Assembly: GCF_005281615.1 (NCBI RefSeq)
Contig: NZ_SZZM01000005.1
Location: forward strand, 248,001-312,000
Reading direction: 5' to 3'
DNA: 64,000 nt
Origin: Rhodoligotrophos defluvii
Lineage (GTDB): Bacteria; Pseudomonadota; Alphaproteobacteria; Rhizobiales; Im1
In this document: piece after piece, positions 26,758 to 34,607 of the stretch
How the letters are laid out: the number at the start of each line of letters is the position of its first letter
Position numbering within the stretch: the stretch's first letter is position 1
Program-made: the position numbers and the translations under genes
The notes under the pieces: model-generated
Database searches by the model: none
Told to the model about the DNA's origin: nothing
What the model saw: the letters and a program-made list of their open reading frames with translations, nothing else

Positions 26758-27726
26758 ATGAAGAGAGCACTCGTCTTAAAGTTGGGTCTTGCCGCTTCCA
26801 TGTTCTGGGGCATCAGTGCCGGGCAGGCCGAGGAACCGGTGAGCGTCAAGCTCAGCTACATCGTCGACCATCCGGCCATCGAGGCGGCCAAGAACGGCAT
26901 CCTGGCCGCGCTGAACAAGGCGGGCTATGTGGACGGCAAGACCATGGCGCTGGAGGTGCAGAGCGCCCAGGGCAACATGAGCACCCAGGCCCAGATCAAC
27001 AGCAAGTTCGTGGGCGACAAGCCCGACCTGATCATCGCCATCTCGACGCCCAGCGCGCAGACCGCCATGGCGGCGACGAAGGACATCCCAATCGTGTTTG
27101 CGGCGGTGACCGACCCGCTCGCGGCGGGGCTGGTGGACAGCTATGAGGCACCGGGCCGCAACCTCACCGGCGCGAGCGACATGACCCCGATCGACAAGCA
27201 TATGGAACTCGTCCGCAGGATCGTGCCCGACGTGGCGACGATCGGGGTCATCTATAATGGCGGCGAGGCGAATTCCGTCGCTCAGGTGGAGGTGGTCAAG
27301 GCGGAGGCGGCCAAGGCGGGCCTCAAGGTGGTGGAGGCAACGGCCACCCAGTCGAGCGCCGTGCTGGATGCGGCCCGCAGCCTGGTCGGCAAGGTGGATG
27401 CGATCTATGTCCCGACCGACTCGACCGTGGTCAGCGCCATCGAGGCGGTGGCGCGAGTGGGCGGCGAAGCCGACATTCCGGTGATCGCCGGGGACACTGG
27501 CTCGGTTGAACGGGGCGCGATCGCGGCCCTGGGCTTCGATTATTTCGACATCGGCCTGGCCGCCGGCGACTATGCGGTGGCGGTGCTGAAGGGCGAGAGC
27601 CCGGCCAAGCTGCCGGTGCGCTTCATCGACAGGCTGCAGCTGTACCTGAACCCCAAAGCGGCGGCGGCCATGGGCGTGACCCTGCCGGATTCCCTGGTCA
27701 AAGAAGCCACCCGGGTGATCGAATAG
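26758..27726 (+). CDS. ABC importer substrate-binding protein, TrpX-like
   Basis: The 322-residue periplasmic protein belongs to the ABC_sub_bind family, which includes the streptococcal tryptophan-binding protein TrpX. A signal peptide (LVLKLGLAASMFWGISAGQA) precedes the binding domain. IVDHPAIEAAKNGILAALNKAGY and IAISTPSAQTAMAATKDIPIVFAAVTDPL are typical family segments. A GGGGA ribosome site lies before the ATG at 26758, 31 bases after the oxidoreductase gene, so readthrough from operator D is likely. The substrate is unproven; an aromatic amino acid or its keto acid fits the context. Confidence 0.9.
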   Translation: MKRALVLKLGLAASMFWGISAGQAEEPVSVKLSYIVDHPAIEAAKNGILAALNKAGYVDGKTMALEVQSAQGNMSTQAQINSKFVGDKPDLIIAISTPSAQTAMAATKDIPIVFAAVTDPLAAGLVDSYEAPGRNLTGASDMTPIDKHMELVRRIVPDVATIGVIYNGGEANSVAQVEVVKAEAAKAGLKVVEATATQSSAVLDAARSLVGKVDAIYVPTDSTVVSAIEAVARVGGEADIPVIAGDTGSVERGAIAALGFDYFDIGLAAGDYAVAVLKGESPAKLPVRFIDRLQLYLNPKAAAAMGVTLPDSLVKEATRVIE

Positions 27727-27728
27727 CC

Positions 27729-28670
27729 ATGACCCTGTTCGCCTTCATGGGCGCCGTGGAAGCCGGGCTGATCTTCAGCCTGGTGGGCATGGCGGTGTAC
27801 TTGTCGTTCCGGGTGCTCGATTTCCCCGACCTCACTGTGGACGGCAGCTTCCCGCTCGGTGCGGCCATTGCCGCGGTGGGCATCATGCACGGCATCGATC
27901 CGTTCGCCGCGACCGCGCTCGCCATGGTGGCGGGATTCTTGGCCGGCCTGGTCACCGCGGTCCTGCATGTGCGCCTCAACGTGCTGCACCTCCTGGCCAG
28001 CATCCTGGTGATGCTGGCGCTCTATTCGGTGAACCTGCGAATCATGGGCCGGCCGAACCTGCCGCTGCTTGCGGCCGACACGGTGTTCACCCCGCTGCAG
28101 GCTCTGCCGATACCGGGTTATCTGGCCCTGCCGCTCGCGTTGGCGGTCGTGGTGCTGGCGGCGAAGCTCGTTCTGGACTGGTTCCTTGCAACCGAGATCG
28201 GCCTTGCTTTGCGGGCGGCCGGCGCCAACAGCCGCATGGCGGCGGCCCACGGCATCGAGCGCGGCGGCATGGTGGCGCTTGGGCTCGGCCTCTCCAATGC
28301 CTATGTGGCGCTGGCCGGCGCCTTGTTCGCCCAGGCGCAGGGCTTTGCCGACGTGGGCATGGGCGTCGGCGTCATCATCATCGGGCTGGCGGCCGTCATT
28401 CTGGGTGAGACGCTGCTTCCGACCCGCACCGTGATACTGGCCACTGCCGCGGCGGTGGTGGGCAGCCTGATCTACCGTATCGCCATCGCCTTCGCGCTGA
28501 ATCTGGATGCCATCGGCTTGCGCGCCCAGGACCTCAATCTGGTGACGGCCGTGCTGGTCGTTATCGCCATTGCCGCCGCCAAGCTCACGCAACCCGGGTG
28601 GATGGCGGCGGGCAGGGCAGTCCGGGTGCGGCAGCTTCCCGTTGCGAGGGGTGCGCGCGAAGATGCTTGA
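27729..28670 (+). CDS. ABC importer permease, TrpY-like
   Basis: The 313-residue inner-membrane permease has about nine hydrophobic segments and the family mark LSFRVLDFPDLTVDGSFPLG near the N-terminus. Its start is two bases after the binding-protein stop, and its last eight bases overlap the ATPase gene. It forms the channel of the TrpXYZ-like importer. Confidence 0.9.
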   Translation: MTLFAFMGAVEAGLIFSLVGMAVYLSFRVLDFPDLTVDGSFPLGAAIAAVGIMHGIDPFAATALAMVAGFLAGLVTAVLHVRLNVLHLLASILVMLALYSVNLRIMGRPNLPLLAADTVFTPLQALPIPGYLALPLALAVVVLAAKLVLDWFLATEIGLALRAAGANSRMAAAHGIERGGMVALGLGLSNAYVALAGALFAQAQGFADVGMGVGVIIIGLAAVILGETLLPTRTVILATAAAVVGSLIYRIAIAFALNLDAIGLRAQDLNLVTAVLVVIAIAAAKLTQPGWMAAGRAVRVRQLPVARGAREDA

Positions 28671-29457
28671 GGCCTTTGGCATCGAAGTCGTGTTCAACGC
28701 GGGCACGCCGCTTGAAAACCATGCCTTGCGCGGCATCGACCTCACCATTGCGGAGGCCGAATTCGTCACGGTGATCGGCACCAATGGCGCGGGTAAGTCG
28801 ACCTTGCTCGGGGCGCTTGCCGGTGACATCCGGCCCCGGGCCGGATCGATCAGGATCGACGGGGAGGATGTGACCGAGAGCGATGCCGCCCGGCGCGCTC
28901 GCCTCGTGGGCCGTGTGTTCCAGGACCCGCGCGCCGGCACCTGCGAGGGGCTGACGATTCTGGAGAACCTCGCCATCGCAGCGGCCCGTAACCGGCGTCG
29001 CAGCCTGCGTGGTGCCACCGCCCGGCGCGACTATGAACACTACCGCGAGCGCCTGCGCGAGCTCGGCTTGGGCCTCGAGAACCGGATCAATGACCGGGTC
29101 GGCCTGCTGTCGGGCGGACAGCGGCAAGCGCTCAGCCTGCTGATGGCTTGCCTCGTGCCGAACAAGGTGCTGCTGCTGGACGAGCATACCGCCGCGCTCG
29201 ACCCGCATGCGGCCGCCAATGTGCTCGAGCTGACCGACCAGCTTGCCGCGCGCAACCGGCTCACCGTGCTGATGGTGACCCACAGCATGAGCCAGGCGCT
29301 CGCCCACGGCACCCGCACGGTGATGCTGCACGAGGGCAGGGTATTGTTCGACCTGCCGCAGGACCGGAAGCGGTCAATGACCAGCAGCGACCTGCTCGAC
29401 CTCTTCAAGCAGGCGCGCGGCGTGCCGGTGGATGATGATGCGATGGTGCTGGGATAG
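28663..29457 (+). CDS. ABC importer ATPase, TrpZ-like
   Basis: The 264-residue cytoplasmic ATPase has Walker A GTNGAGKST, the signature LSGGQRQALSLLMA and Walker B VLLLDEHTAALDP, with His in place of the usual Pro after the catalytic Glu. I start it at the ATG at 28663, inside the permease gene end, rather than the longer frame from 28570. It completes the importer and is followed immediately by a palindromic repeat. Confidence 0.92.
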   Translation: MLEAFGIEVVFNAGTPLENHALRGIDLTIAEAEFVTVIGTNGAGKSTLLGALAGDIRPRAGSIRIDGEDVTESDAARRARLVGRVFQDPRAGTCEGLTILENLAIAAARNRRRSLRGATARRDYEHYRERLRELGLGLENRINDRVGLLSGGQRQALSLLMACLVPNKVLLLDEHTAALDPHAAANVLELTDQLAARNRLTVLMVTHSMSQALAHGTRTVMLHEGRVLFDLPQDRKRSMTSSDLLDLFKQARGVPVDDDAMVLG

Positions 29458-29458
29458 A

Positions 29459-29503
29459 GCGTGATCCCGAAAAGTGGACACCGGTTTTCGGAAAAGATCA
29501 CGC
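29459..29503. repeat. Rhizobiales-type intergenic palindrome
   Basis: GCGTGATCCCGAAAA and TTTTCGG with GATCACGC form an imperfect inverted repeat of about 45 bases with a central ACCGG. From memory, very similar units (GATCCCGAAAAGTGG with a TTTTCGGAAAAGATCA arm) are scattered between genes in many Rhizobiales genomes. It starts two bases after the ATPase stop. Only one copy was seen in the window. It may act as a transcript-end hairpin. Confidence 0.7.
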
Positions 29504-29518
29504 GAAGAAGGTTGAGTG

Positions 29519-29890
29519 ATGCCGTTCCAGATCTTCTGTCTCGATGATCCGCATAAGCCCGGCTTGCGCAGCCAGATCAGGGCGCGGCACTTGCGCTACA
29601 TGATCGCCCATCGCGACCGCATCCTGTTTGGCGGCCCGATGAAAGCTGAGGACGGTATCACCTCGATCGGCAGCGCCTTCGTGCTGGATTATGACAGCCG
29701 CGCGGAGGTGGACCGCTTCCTGGCGGAGGAGCCCTATATGCAAGCGGGCCTGTTCAGCGCGGTGCAGATCCATCCTCTGGTGGTCATGGTTCCGGAGCAG
29801 AATGCCGGCTTCCTCGAAGAGGAGCTCAAGCGGGAGCTTGCCGCCGCGCGATCCCAGACCGTCCAGCATAGCCCCAGGCCAAACCGCTAG
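29519..29890 (+). CDS. YCII-family protein
   Basis: The 123-residue protein has the ferredoxin-like YCII fold: MPFQIFCLDDPHKPGLRSQIRARHLRYM, then a GGPM segment and SAFVLDYDSRAEVDRFLAEEPYMQAGLF. The His of RHLRYM and the Asp before RAEVDRFLA-type helix correspond to the putative catalytic pair of the family. Family roles are poorly known; one member removes HCl in chlorinated aromatic breakdown. A GTG three bases earlier (29516) is an alternative start. It follows the transporter and repeat on the same strand. Confidence 0.85.
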   Translation: MPFQIFCLDDPHKPGLRSQIRARHLRYMIAHRDRILFGGPMKAEDGITSIGSAFVLDYDSRAEVDRFLAEEPYMQAGLFSAVQIHPLVVMVPEQNAGFLEEELKRELAAARSQTVQHSPRPNR

Positions 29891-29964
29891 CAGCCCGCAC
29901 GCTCCGGAACGCTCGCCAATCTTCGCCGTTACAACAGAAATCCGGTGTTCGCGAGGGTCCTGCC

Positions 29965-31980
29965 ATGTCGAGCTTCGAACAACGGCGCCGGCATATGGTG
30001 GATGCGCAGCTGGCGCGTCGGGGTGTCCGCGACGCGCATGTGCTCAATGCCATGCGCTCAGTGCCGCGGGAAGAGTTCGTTTCGCCGGGGCTTGCCGAGT
30101 TCGCCTATGAGGATGCGCCGCTGCCGATCGCCGAAGGGCAGACGATTTCCCAACCCTTCATCGTCGCGGAGATGATCGAGGCGGGCGAAGTCAAGCCGGG
30201 CGATAAGGTGCTCGAGGTGGGGGCGGGCTCGGGCTATGCGGCCGCTGTGCTCGGGCAGATCGCCGACAGGGTCTACGGGATCGAACGCCATCCTGGCTTG
30301 GTGGATGCGGCGCGGGAACGATTCCAGCGGCTGGACTACCGCAATATCGAGCTGCGGGTTGGCGATGGCTCGCAGGGCTGGGCGGAAGCGGCGCCGTTCG
30401 ATGCGATCCTGGTGGCGGCCGGCGGGCCGCGGGTGCCGGAAGCCTTGAAGGCGCAGCTGGCCATCGGTGGCCGGCTCGTCATTCCGGTGGGCAGCGAGCG
30501 CGCGCAGACGCTCCTCAAGATCACCCGGGTGAGCGAGGACGAATACCGCGAGGAGGAGCGCGGGTTGGTGGCCTTCGTGCCGCTCATCGGCGAGCATGGA
30601 TGGTCGGAAGGCCACGGCCTAGGCCGCGGCCTGGGCCGCGGCCCAAGTTCCGGCGCCAAGCCCGGGTCTCAGGCGCACACGCTCGAAGAGATGATCGCCG
30701 ATGCCGCCGAACCCTTGCCTGATTTGGATGATCCTCGCTTCGGCGCCCTATTCGATCGATGGGCGAACTGCCGCGTGGTGCTGCTGGGCGAGGCGAGCCA
30801 CGGCACATCGGAGTTCTACTGCGCCCGCGCCGCCATCACCCGGCATCTCGTCGAGAAGCACGGGTTCACCATCGTGGCGGTGGAGGCGGACTGGCCCGAT
30901 GCGGCCGCCGTGGACCGCTATGTCCGCCACCGTCCGGGCCCGGCCACCGGCGAGCTGCCGTTTCAGCGCTTCCCTACCTGGATGTGGCGCAACGCCGAGG
31001 TTGCCGGGCTGGTGGAATGGATGCGCGCGCACAACGAGACGGTGACCGAGCCCGAGTGGCGCGCCGGCTTCCACGGCCTCGACCTCTATAACCTGCGCGG
31101 CTCCATTGCCGCCGTGCTGGACTATCTCGACCGGGTGGACCCCGGGGCGGCGCGAGCCGCGCGTGAGCGCTATGGCTGCCTCACGCCCTGGCAGAGAGAT
31201 CCAGCCACCTATGGCCGCGCCGTGCTCACGCAGGGGTACAGGACGTGCGAGGCTGCCGTGATCGAGCAGTGCCAGGCGCTGTTGCGAAAGCAGCTTGAAT
31301 ACGCGCAGCAGGACCAAGAGAGCTTCCTCGATGCGGCGCAGAACGCGCGGCTGATCGCCTCGGCCGAACGCTACTACCGCATTATGTATTACGGCGGTGC
31401 GGAAAGCTGGAACCTGCGTGACACCCATATGTTCGAGACGCTGGAGCACCTGCTCGCGGCAAAGGGCGAGGGGGCGAAGGCGGTGGTGTGGGCGCACAAC
31501 TCGCATATTGGCGACGCGCGCTTCACCGACATGGGCATCACCCGCGAGGAGCTGAACCTGGGCCAGCTCTGCCGCGAGCGGTTCGGGAAAGAGGCGGCGC
31601 TCATCGGCTTCGGCACCCATTCCGGGACGGTGGCCGCGGCCAGCGATTGGGGCGGCGACATGGAGGTGAAGCGGGTGCTGCCCTCGCGCACCGATAGTTA
31701 TGAGCGCCTGTGCCATGCCGCGGGCTTGCCCCGCTTCCTGCTGGACCTGGGCGAGGATAAGCACCCCGATCTGCGCCAGAAGCTGCTGCACCCGCGGCTC
31801 GAGCGCTTCATCGGCGTGATCTACCGGCCGGAGACCGAGCTGTGGAGCCATTATTCGGAAGCGAGCCTGCCGCAGCAATTCGATGCCTATGTCTGGTTCG
31901 ACGAAACGACCGCAGTGACACCGCTCGGGCCAGAGCATGCCAAGCCGGGCACGCCGGAGACCTATCCGTTCGGGGTTTAG
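29965..31980 (+). CDS. Protein-L-isoaspartate methyltransferase fused to an erythromycin-esterase domain
   Basis: The 671-residue protein has two parts. Residues about 1-212 are a protein-L-isoaspartate O-methyltransferase (repair of damaged Asp/Asn residues with S-adenosylmethionine), with VLEVGAGSGYAAAVLGQ as the cofactor loop and SQPFIVAEM upstream. A short Gly/Arg linker (GLGRGLGRG) follows. Residues about 235-665 are an erythromycin-esterase-like hydrolase domain with LLGEASHGTSEFY, AVEADWPDA and VVWAHNSHIGDAR, which carry the conserved His and Glu residues. The stand-alone Pcm is about 215 residues long. A functional link between the halves is unknown. Confidence 0.9.
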   Translation: MSSFEQRRRHMVDAQLARRGVRDAHVLNAMRSVPREEFVSPGLAEFAYEDAPLPIAEGQTISQPFIVAEMIEAGEVKPGDKVLEVGAGSGYAAAVLGQIADRVYGIERHPGLVDAARERFQRLDYRNIELRVGDGSQGWAEAAPFDAILVAAGGPRVPEALKAQLAIGGRLVIPVGSERAQTLLKITRVSEDEYREEERGLVAFVPLIGEHGWSEGHGLGRGLGRGPSSGAKPGSQAHTLEEMIADAAEPLPDLDDPRFGALFDRWANCRVVLLGEASHGTSEFYCARAAITRHLVEKHGFTIVAVEADWPDAAAVDRYVRHRPGPATGELPFQRFPTWMWRNAEVAGLVEWMRAHNETVTEPEWRAGFHGLDLYNLRGSIAAVLDYLDRVDPGAARAARERYGCLTPWQRDPATYGRAVLTQGYRTCEAAVIEQCQALLRKQLEYAQQDQESFLDAAQNARLIASAERYYRIMYYGGAESWNLRDTHMFETLEHLLAAKGEGAKAVVWAHNSHIGDARFTDMGITREELNLGQLCRERFGKEAALIGFGTHSGTVAAASDWGGDMEVKRVLPSRTDSYERLCHAAGLPRFLLDLGEDKHPDLRQKLLHPRLERFIGVIYRPETELWSHYSEASLPQQFDAYVWFDETTAVTPLGPEHAKPGTPETYPFGV

Positions 31981-32004
31981 AGCTGTTAGGGACAGGAGGA
32001 CGAC

Positions 32005-32184
32005 ATGGATGAGAAGACGCATAGGTCGCACAAGCCGGCCAGCGGCAGCGACAAGAGCAGTGGGCCGGCAAAAGGCGGTGATCACGCCCGCAAAGCACAG
32101 GAATGGGGCGGCGGCTCCAAGGCCTCGAAGGGGCCGGTCACGACTGCCGACAAGCGCAACGAGAATTCCAGCGCGAAGAGTTGA
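32005..32184 (+). CDS. Short hydrophilic protein of unknown function (59 residues)
   Basis: I do not recognise this gene. It has an ATG at 32005 with GGAGGA a few bases upstream (31996-32001), and the frame runs to a TGA at 32182-32184. The product is rich in Lys, Ser, Gly and Ala, with no hydrophobic segment (MDEKTHRSHKPASGSDKSSG at the start), so it is probably disordered. It starts 24 bases after the Pcm-esterase gene and is likely cotranscribed with it. The strong ribosome site is the main evidence that it is real. Confidence 0.55.
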   Translation: MDEKTHRSHKPASGSDKSSGPAKGGDHARKAQEWGGGSKASKGPVTTADKRNENSSAKS

Positions 32185-32210
32185 TCGCCGTGCCATCGAT
32201 GGCCATCGGC

Positions 32211-32768
32211 TCAGGGCAAGATCTCAATCGGCGTGTTGTCAGGAACCGCCTGCCAGATTTCCTCGATCTCCGCATTGGTCACCGCAATGCATCCGGCGGT
32301 CCAATCCACGTGCCGGTGTAGGCTGCCGAGCCAGCCAAGTCCGTTCCGGATGCCATGGATCATGATGTCGCCGCCTGGCGATTGACCCCGTGCGGCGGCG
32401 CGTTGCACATCTTGCGGTCCGGGGTAGCTGATGCGGAGCGACAGGTGATAAGCGCTGTTCGGATTGCGTCCGCTGATCCGATAGGAGCCTTCGGGCGTTC
32501 TGTTGTCGCCTTCCCGTTGCTTTGGAGCGAGTCCCCCGCGACCCAGCGCGACGGCATAGGTCTTCAGCGGCTGGCCATCGCGAAGCAGCGTCATGGTCCG
32601 CTCCGACTTTTGGACGATGACGTGATCGGCCTTCGCATCGAAGGGCAGCGGCGGCAACTCGGCGCCCGGCTCAACCGCCGGGACAAGGAGCGCTCCGGCG
32701 GCCAGGATCAGGCCGGCTGCCAGACCGGCCACCATCATCGGCAAGGACCGGCTTTGGAAATTCCTCAT
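32211..32768 (-). CDS. L,D-transpeptidase (YkuD domain)
   Basis: The 185-residue protein forms or modifies 3-3 peptide links in peptidoglycan in the periplasm. An N-terminal hydrophobic segment (residues about 10-30) is a signal or anchor. The YkuD domain spans about 48-185, with the catalytic motif containing His138 (MIHGI) and Cys160 (TAGCIAVT). The gene is convergent with the small 59-residue gene. The stretch before it (32769-32891) holds no gene and separates it from the divergent acetyltransferase. Confidence 0.92.
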   Translation of the reverse strand: MRNFQSRSLPMMVAGLAAGLILAAGALLVPAVEPGAELPPLPFDAKADHVIVQKSERTMTLLRDGQPLKTYAVALGRGGLAPKQREGDNRTPEGSYRISGRNPNSAYHLSLRISYPGPQDVQRAAARGQSPGGDIMIHGIRNGLGWLGSLHRHVDWTAGCIAVTNAEIEEIWQAVPDNTPIEILP

Positions 32769-32891
32769 TTCTCAACCCTGCCCGAAGAATGCCACCTCCG
32801 GGAGTCCTTCCATATGCAGGATGTGAGATCAAGGGGCCAACCCCCCGCGGGGGAACGTGACCCGGGCCGGAAAATGCGCTAGATCCAGCCC

Positions 32892-33365
32892 ATGCCGTCC
32901 GCTTCTGTCATCGTGCGGCGCCTTAAGTCAGGCGACGTGCCGCTGTTTCGCAAGCTGAACATTCTGTTCGGCGAAGCCTTCGCCGAGCCCGACACCTATG
33001 GGGCCGAACCGCCGAGCGATGCCTACCTGGAAGGCCTGCTTGCGAAAGAGCACGTCTGCGTTCTCGTGGCGCTTATAGGCGGCGAGGTGGTAGGCGGGCT
33101 CGTGGCCTACGAGCTCGACAAGTTCGAGCGGGCCCGGCGCGAGGTTTACATTTACGACCTTGCGGTGAGCGAGCCGCATCGCCGGCAGGGTATCGCCACT
33201 GCCCTGATCGGGCACTTGCGCGAGATTGCCGCCCGCCGCGGGGCCTGGGTGATCTATGTGCAGGCCGATTACGGTGACGACCCGGCCATTGCCCTTTATG
33301 AGAAGCTCGGCACCCGGGAAGAAGTGCTGCACTTCGATATCCCGGTGGAGACTGGTCAGGATTAG
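32892..33365 (+). CDS. AAC(3)-I-like GNAT acetyltransferase
   Basis: The 157-residue protein has the GNAT fold, with RRQGIATALIGHL as the acetyl-CoA loop. The C-terminal half (EVYIYDLAVS, WVIYVQADYGDDPAIALY, REEVLHFDI) closely resembles the aminoglycoside 3-N-acetyltransferase I family as I remember it, including the YVQADYGDDPA segment. Those enzymes acetylate gentamicin-type aminoglycosides. No mobile element is nearby and base composition matches its neighbours, so it looks chromosomal. Whether it acts on aminoglycosides needs assay. Its stop overlaps the stop of the convergent methyltransferase gene. Confidence 0.85.
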   Translation: MPSASVIVRRLKSGDVPLFRKLNILFGEAFAEPDTYGAEPPSDAYLEGLLAKEHVCVLVALIGGEVVGGLVAYELDKFERARREVYIYDLAVSEPHRRQGIATALIGHLREIAARRGAWVIYVQADYGDDPAIALYEKLGTREEVLHFDIPVETGQD

Positions 33366-34456
33366 CCCCCCTGTTTCGAGCTCAGTCCTTCCCGCGCGAG
33401 CACCATGACCGCGAGAGGGATCACCGTCCTCTGTGGTTCGCCGCCGAGCCGCTCGGCGGTGACCGACGCCAGCGCGTTCATGAAGACCCGGGGGAAGTCG
33501 TTCCCGCGGCCGGGCTCCAAGCCAAGCGCGAGGGTCGGGAACACGGCTGCGCGCAGGAAGGCAGTCCAGCCGGCCGCGAAGGCATGGGCATCGCCATCGG
33601 CCTCGAACTGTCTCCACAGGCGGTCCTCCCCATGGAAGATGTCGAGATGCTCGACCGACAGGCCCTGAAACGAGCCGGTTTCGGCAAAGGGCGCCATTAG
33701 GTCGGCGCGGCTGCGGGCAACCACGGGCAGGGCCATGCGCCGGACCTCGGCCATGGTGATCAGGCCTTGCTCCGCGAGATCGAGCAGTGCCCCATACAAG
33801 GCCGCCAGCACCGCCTCATAGCCGAACGCACCGGTGGCGTCCAAGGCCATGGTCTCCACCACCAGCCGTCCGCCGGGCCGTAGCTCGCGGGCGCGGCGCA
33901 GAAGGAATGTCCGCCAATCCTCGTCCGCCTGGCGGGCGTAGGCGGCACGCGCCGTCTCATCCGCGCTGTAGGCCACCTGGACATGATCCGGGATCGAGCC
34001 CGGGCTTCGGCTCAGCCACTGCACCGCCCAGGAGCTCCAACCCAGCGTGACGCTGGCGGAGGGAAGCACCTGGTCGTAGAACGATCTGCCCACCGCGAAG
34101 GCGAAGGTCGGCTCGGCCTGGTGGAGATAGCGCGCCGGATCCTGGTTCAGCACCTGGAAAAGGCTAGAGAAATCAGAACTGGGCTGGTCGATATGCACGA
34201 CTGATATGGCCCGTTCCGCACCGGTCCTCTCCCGAAGAGCGGGTATGGCCGCCGCCACCGGCGCAAGCGAGTTGCGCCCTTCGGACGAGCCATAGTCGGC
34301 AATGAGGAGCCATTCTCGTCCAGGCGGCAAGGCAACCTCGCGCGCCGCCCGAACGAAAAGCGGCAGCGCCGGCGCCGACCCTGCCGCCTGCACGCTCGAA
34401 CTCCGGTTGTAGGCGCCGTGCCCTTCCATGGGCGCAATGAAGCCACCGCCGGTCAT
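33362..34456 (-). CDS. SABATH-like carboxyl methyltransferase
   Basis: The 364-residue protein resembles S-adenosylmethionine-dependent carboxyl methyltransferases of the plant SABATH family, which methylate salicylate, jasmonate or indole-3-acetate. Family-like segments in order are GAYNRSSSVQ near the N-terminus, LLIADYGSSEGRNSL (cofactor loop), the Asp-rich HIDQPSSDFSSLF, and SASVTLGWSSWAVQWLS. I chose the ATG ending at 34456 because GGAG lies six bases upstream; a frame from 34507 lacks this. It is divergent from the LysR gene. The substrate is unknown. Confidence 0.75.
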   Translation of the reverse strand: MTGGGFIAPMEGHGAYNRSSSVQAAGSAPALPLFVRAAREVALPPGREWLLIADYGSSEGRNSLAPVAAAIPALRERTGAERAISVVHIDQPSSDFSSLFQVLNQDPARYLHQAEPTFAFAVGRSFYDQVLPSASVTLGWSSWAVQWLSRSPGSIPDHVQVAYSADETARAAYARQADEDWRTFLLRRARELRPGGRLVVETMALDATGAFGYEAVLAALYGALLDLAEQGLITMAEVRRMALPVVARSRADLMAPFAETGSFQGLSVEHLDIFHGEDRLWRQFEADGDAHAFAAGWTAFLRAAVFPTLALGLEPGRGNDFPRVFMNALASVTAERLGGEPQRTVIPLAVMVLAREGLSSKQGG

Positions 34457-34607
34457 GAAGATCTCCGGGCCGACCCCTTCAGGCCGTTTTGCCCATGGTG
34501 CCGCCATTGCTGGTCAGATTGCAACATGTGATGGCTTTTGGATCGATAGCCAAGCGAGTGGCGGCTATAATGGCGAGGAATGGAACCAGCGCCAGGCTGC
34601 AACAGAG

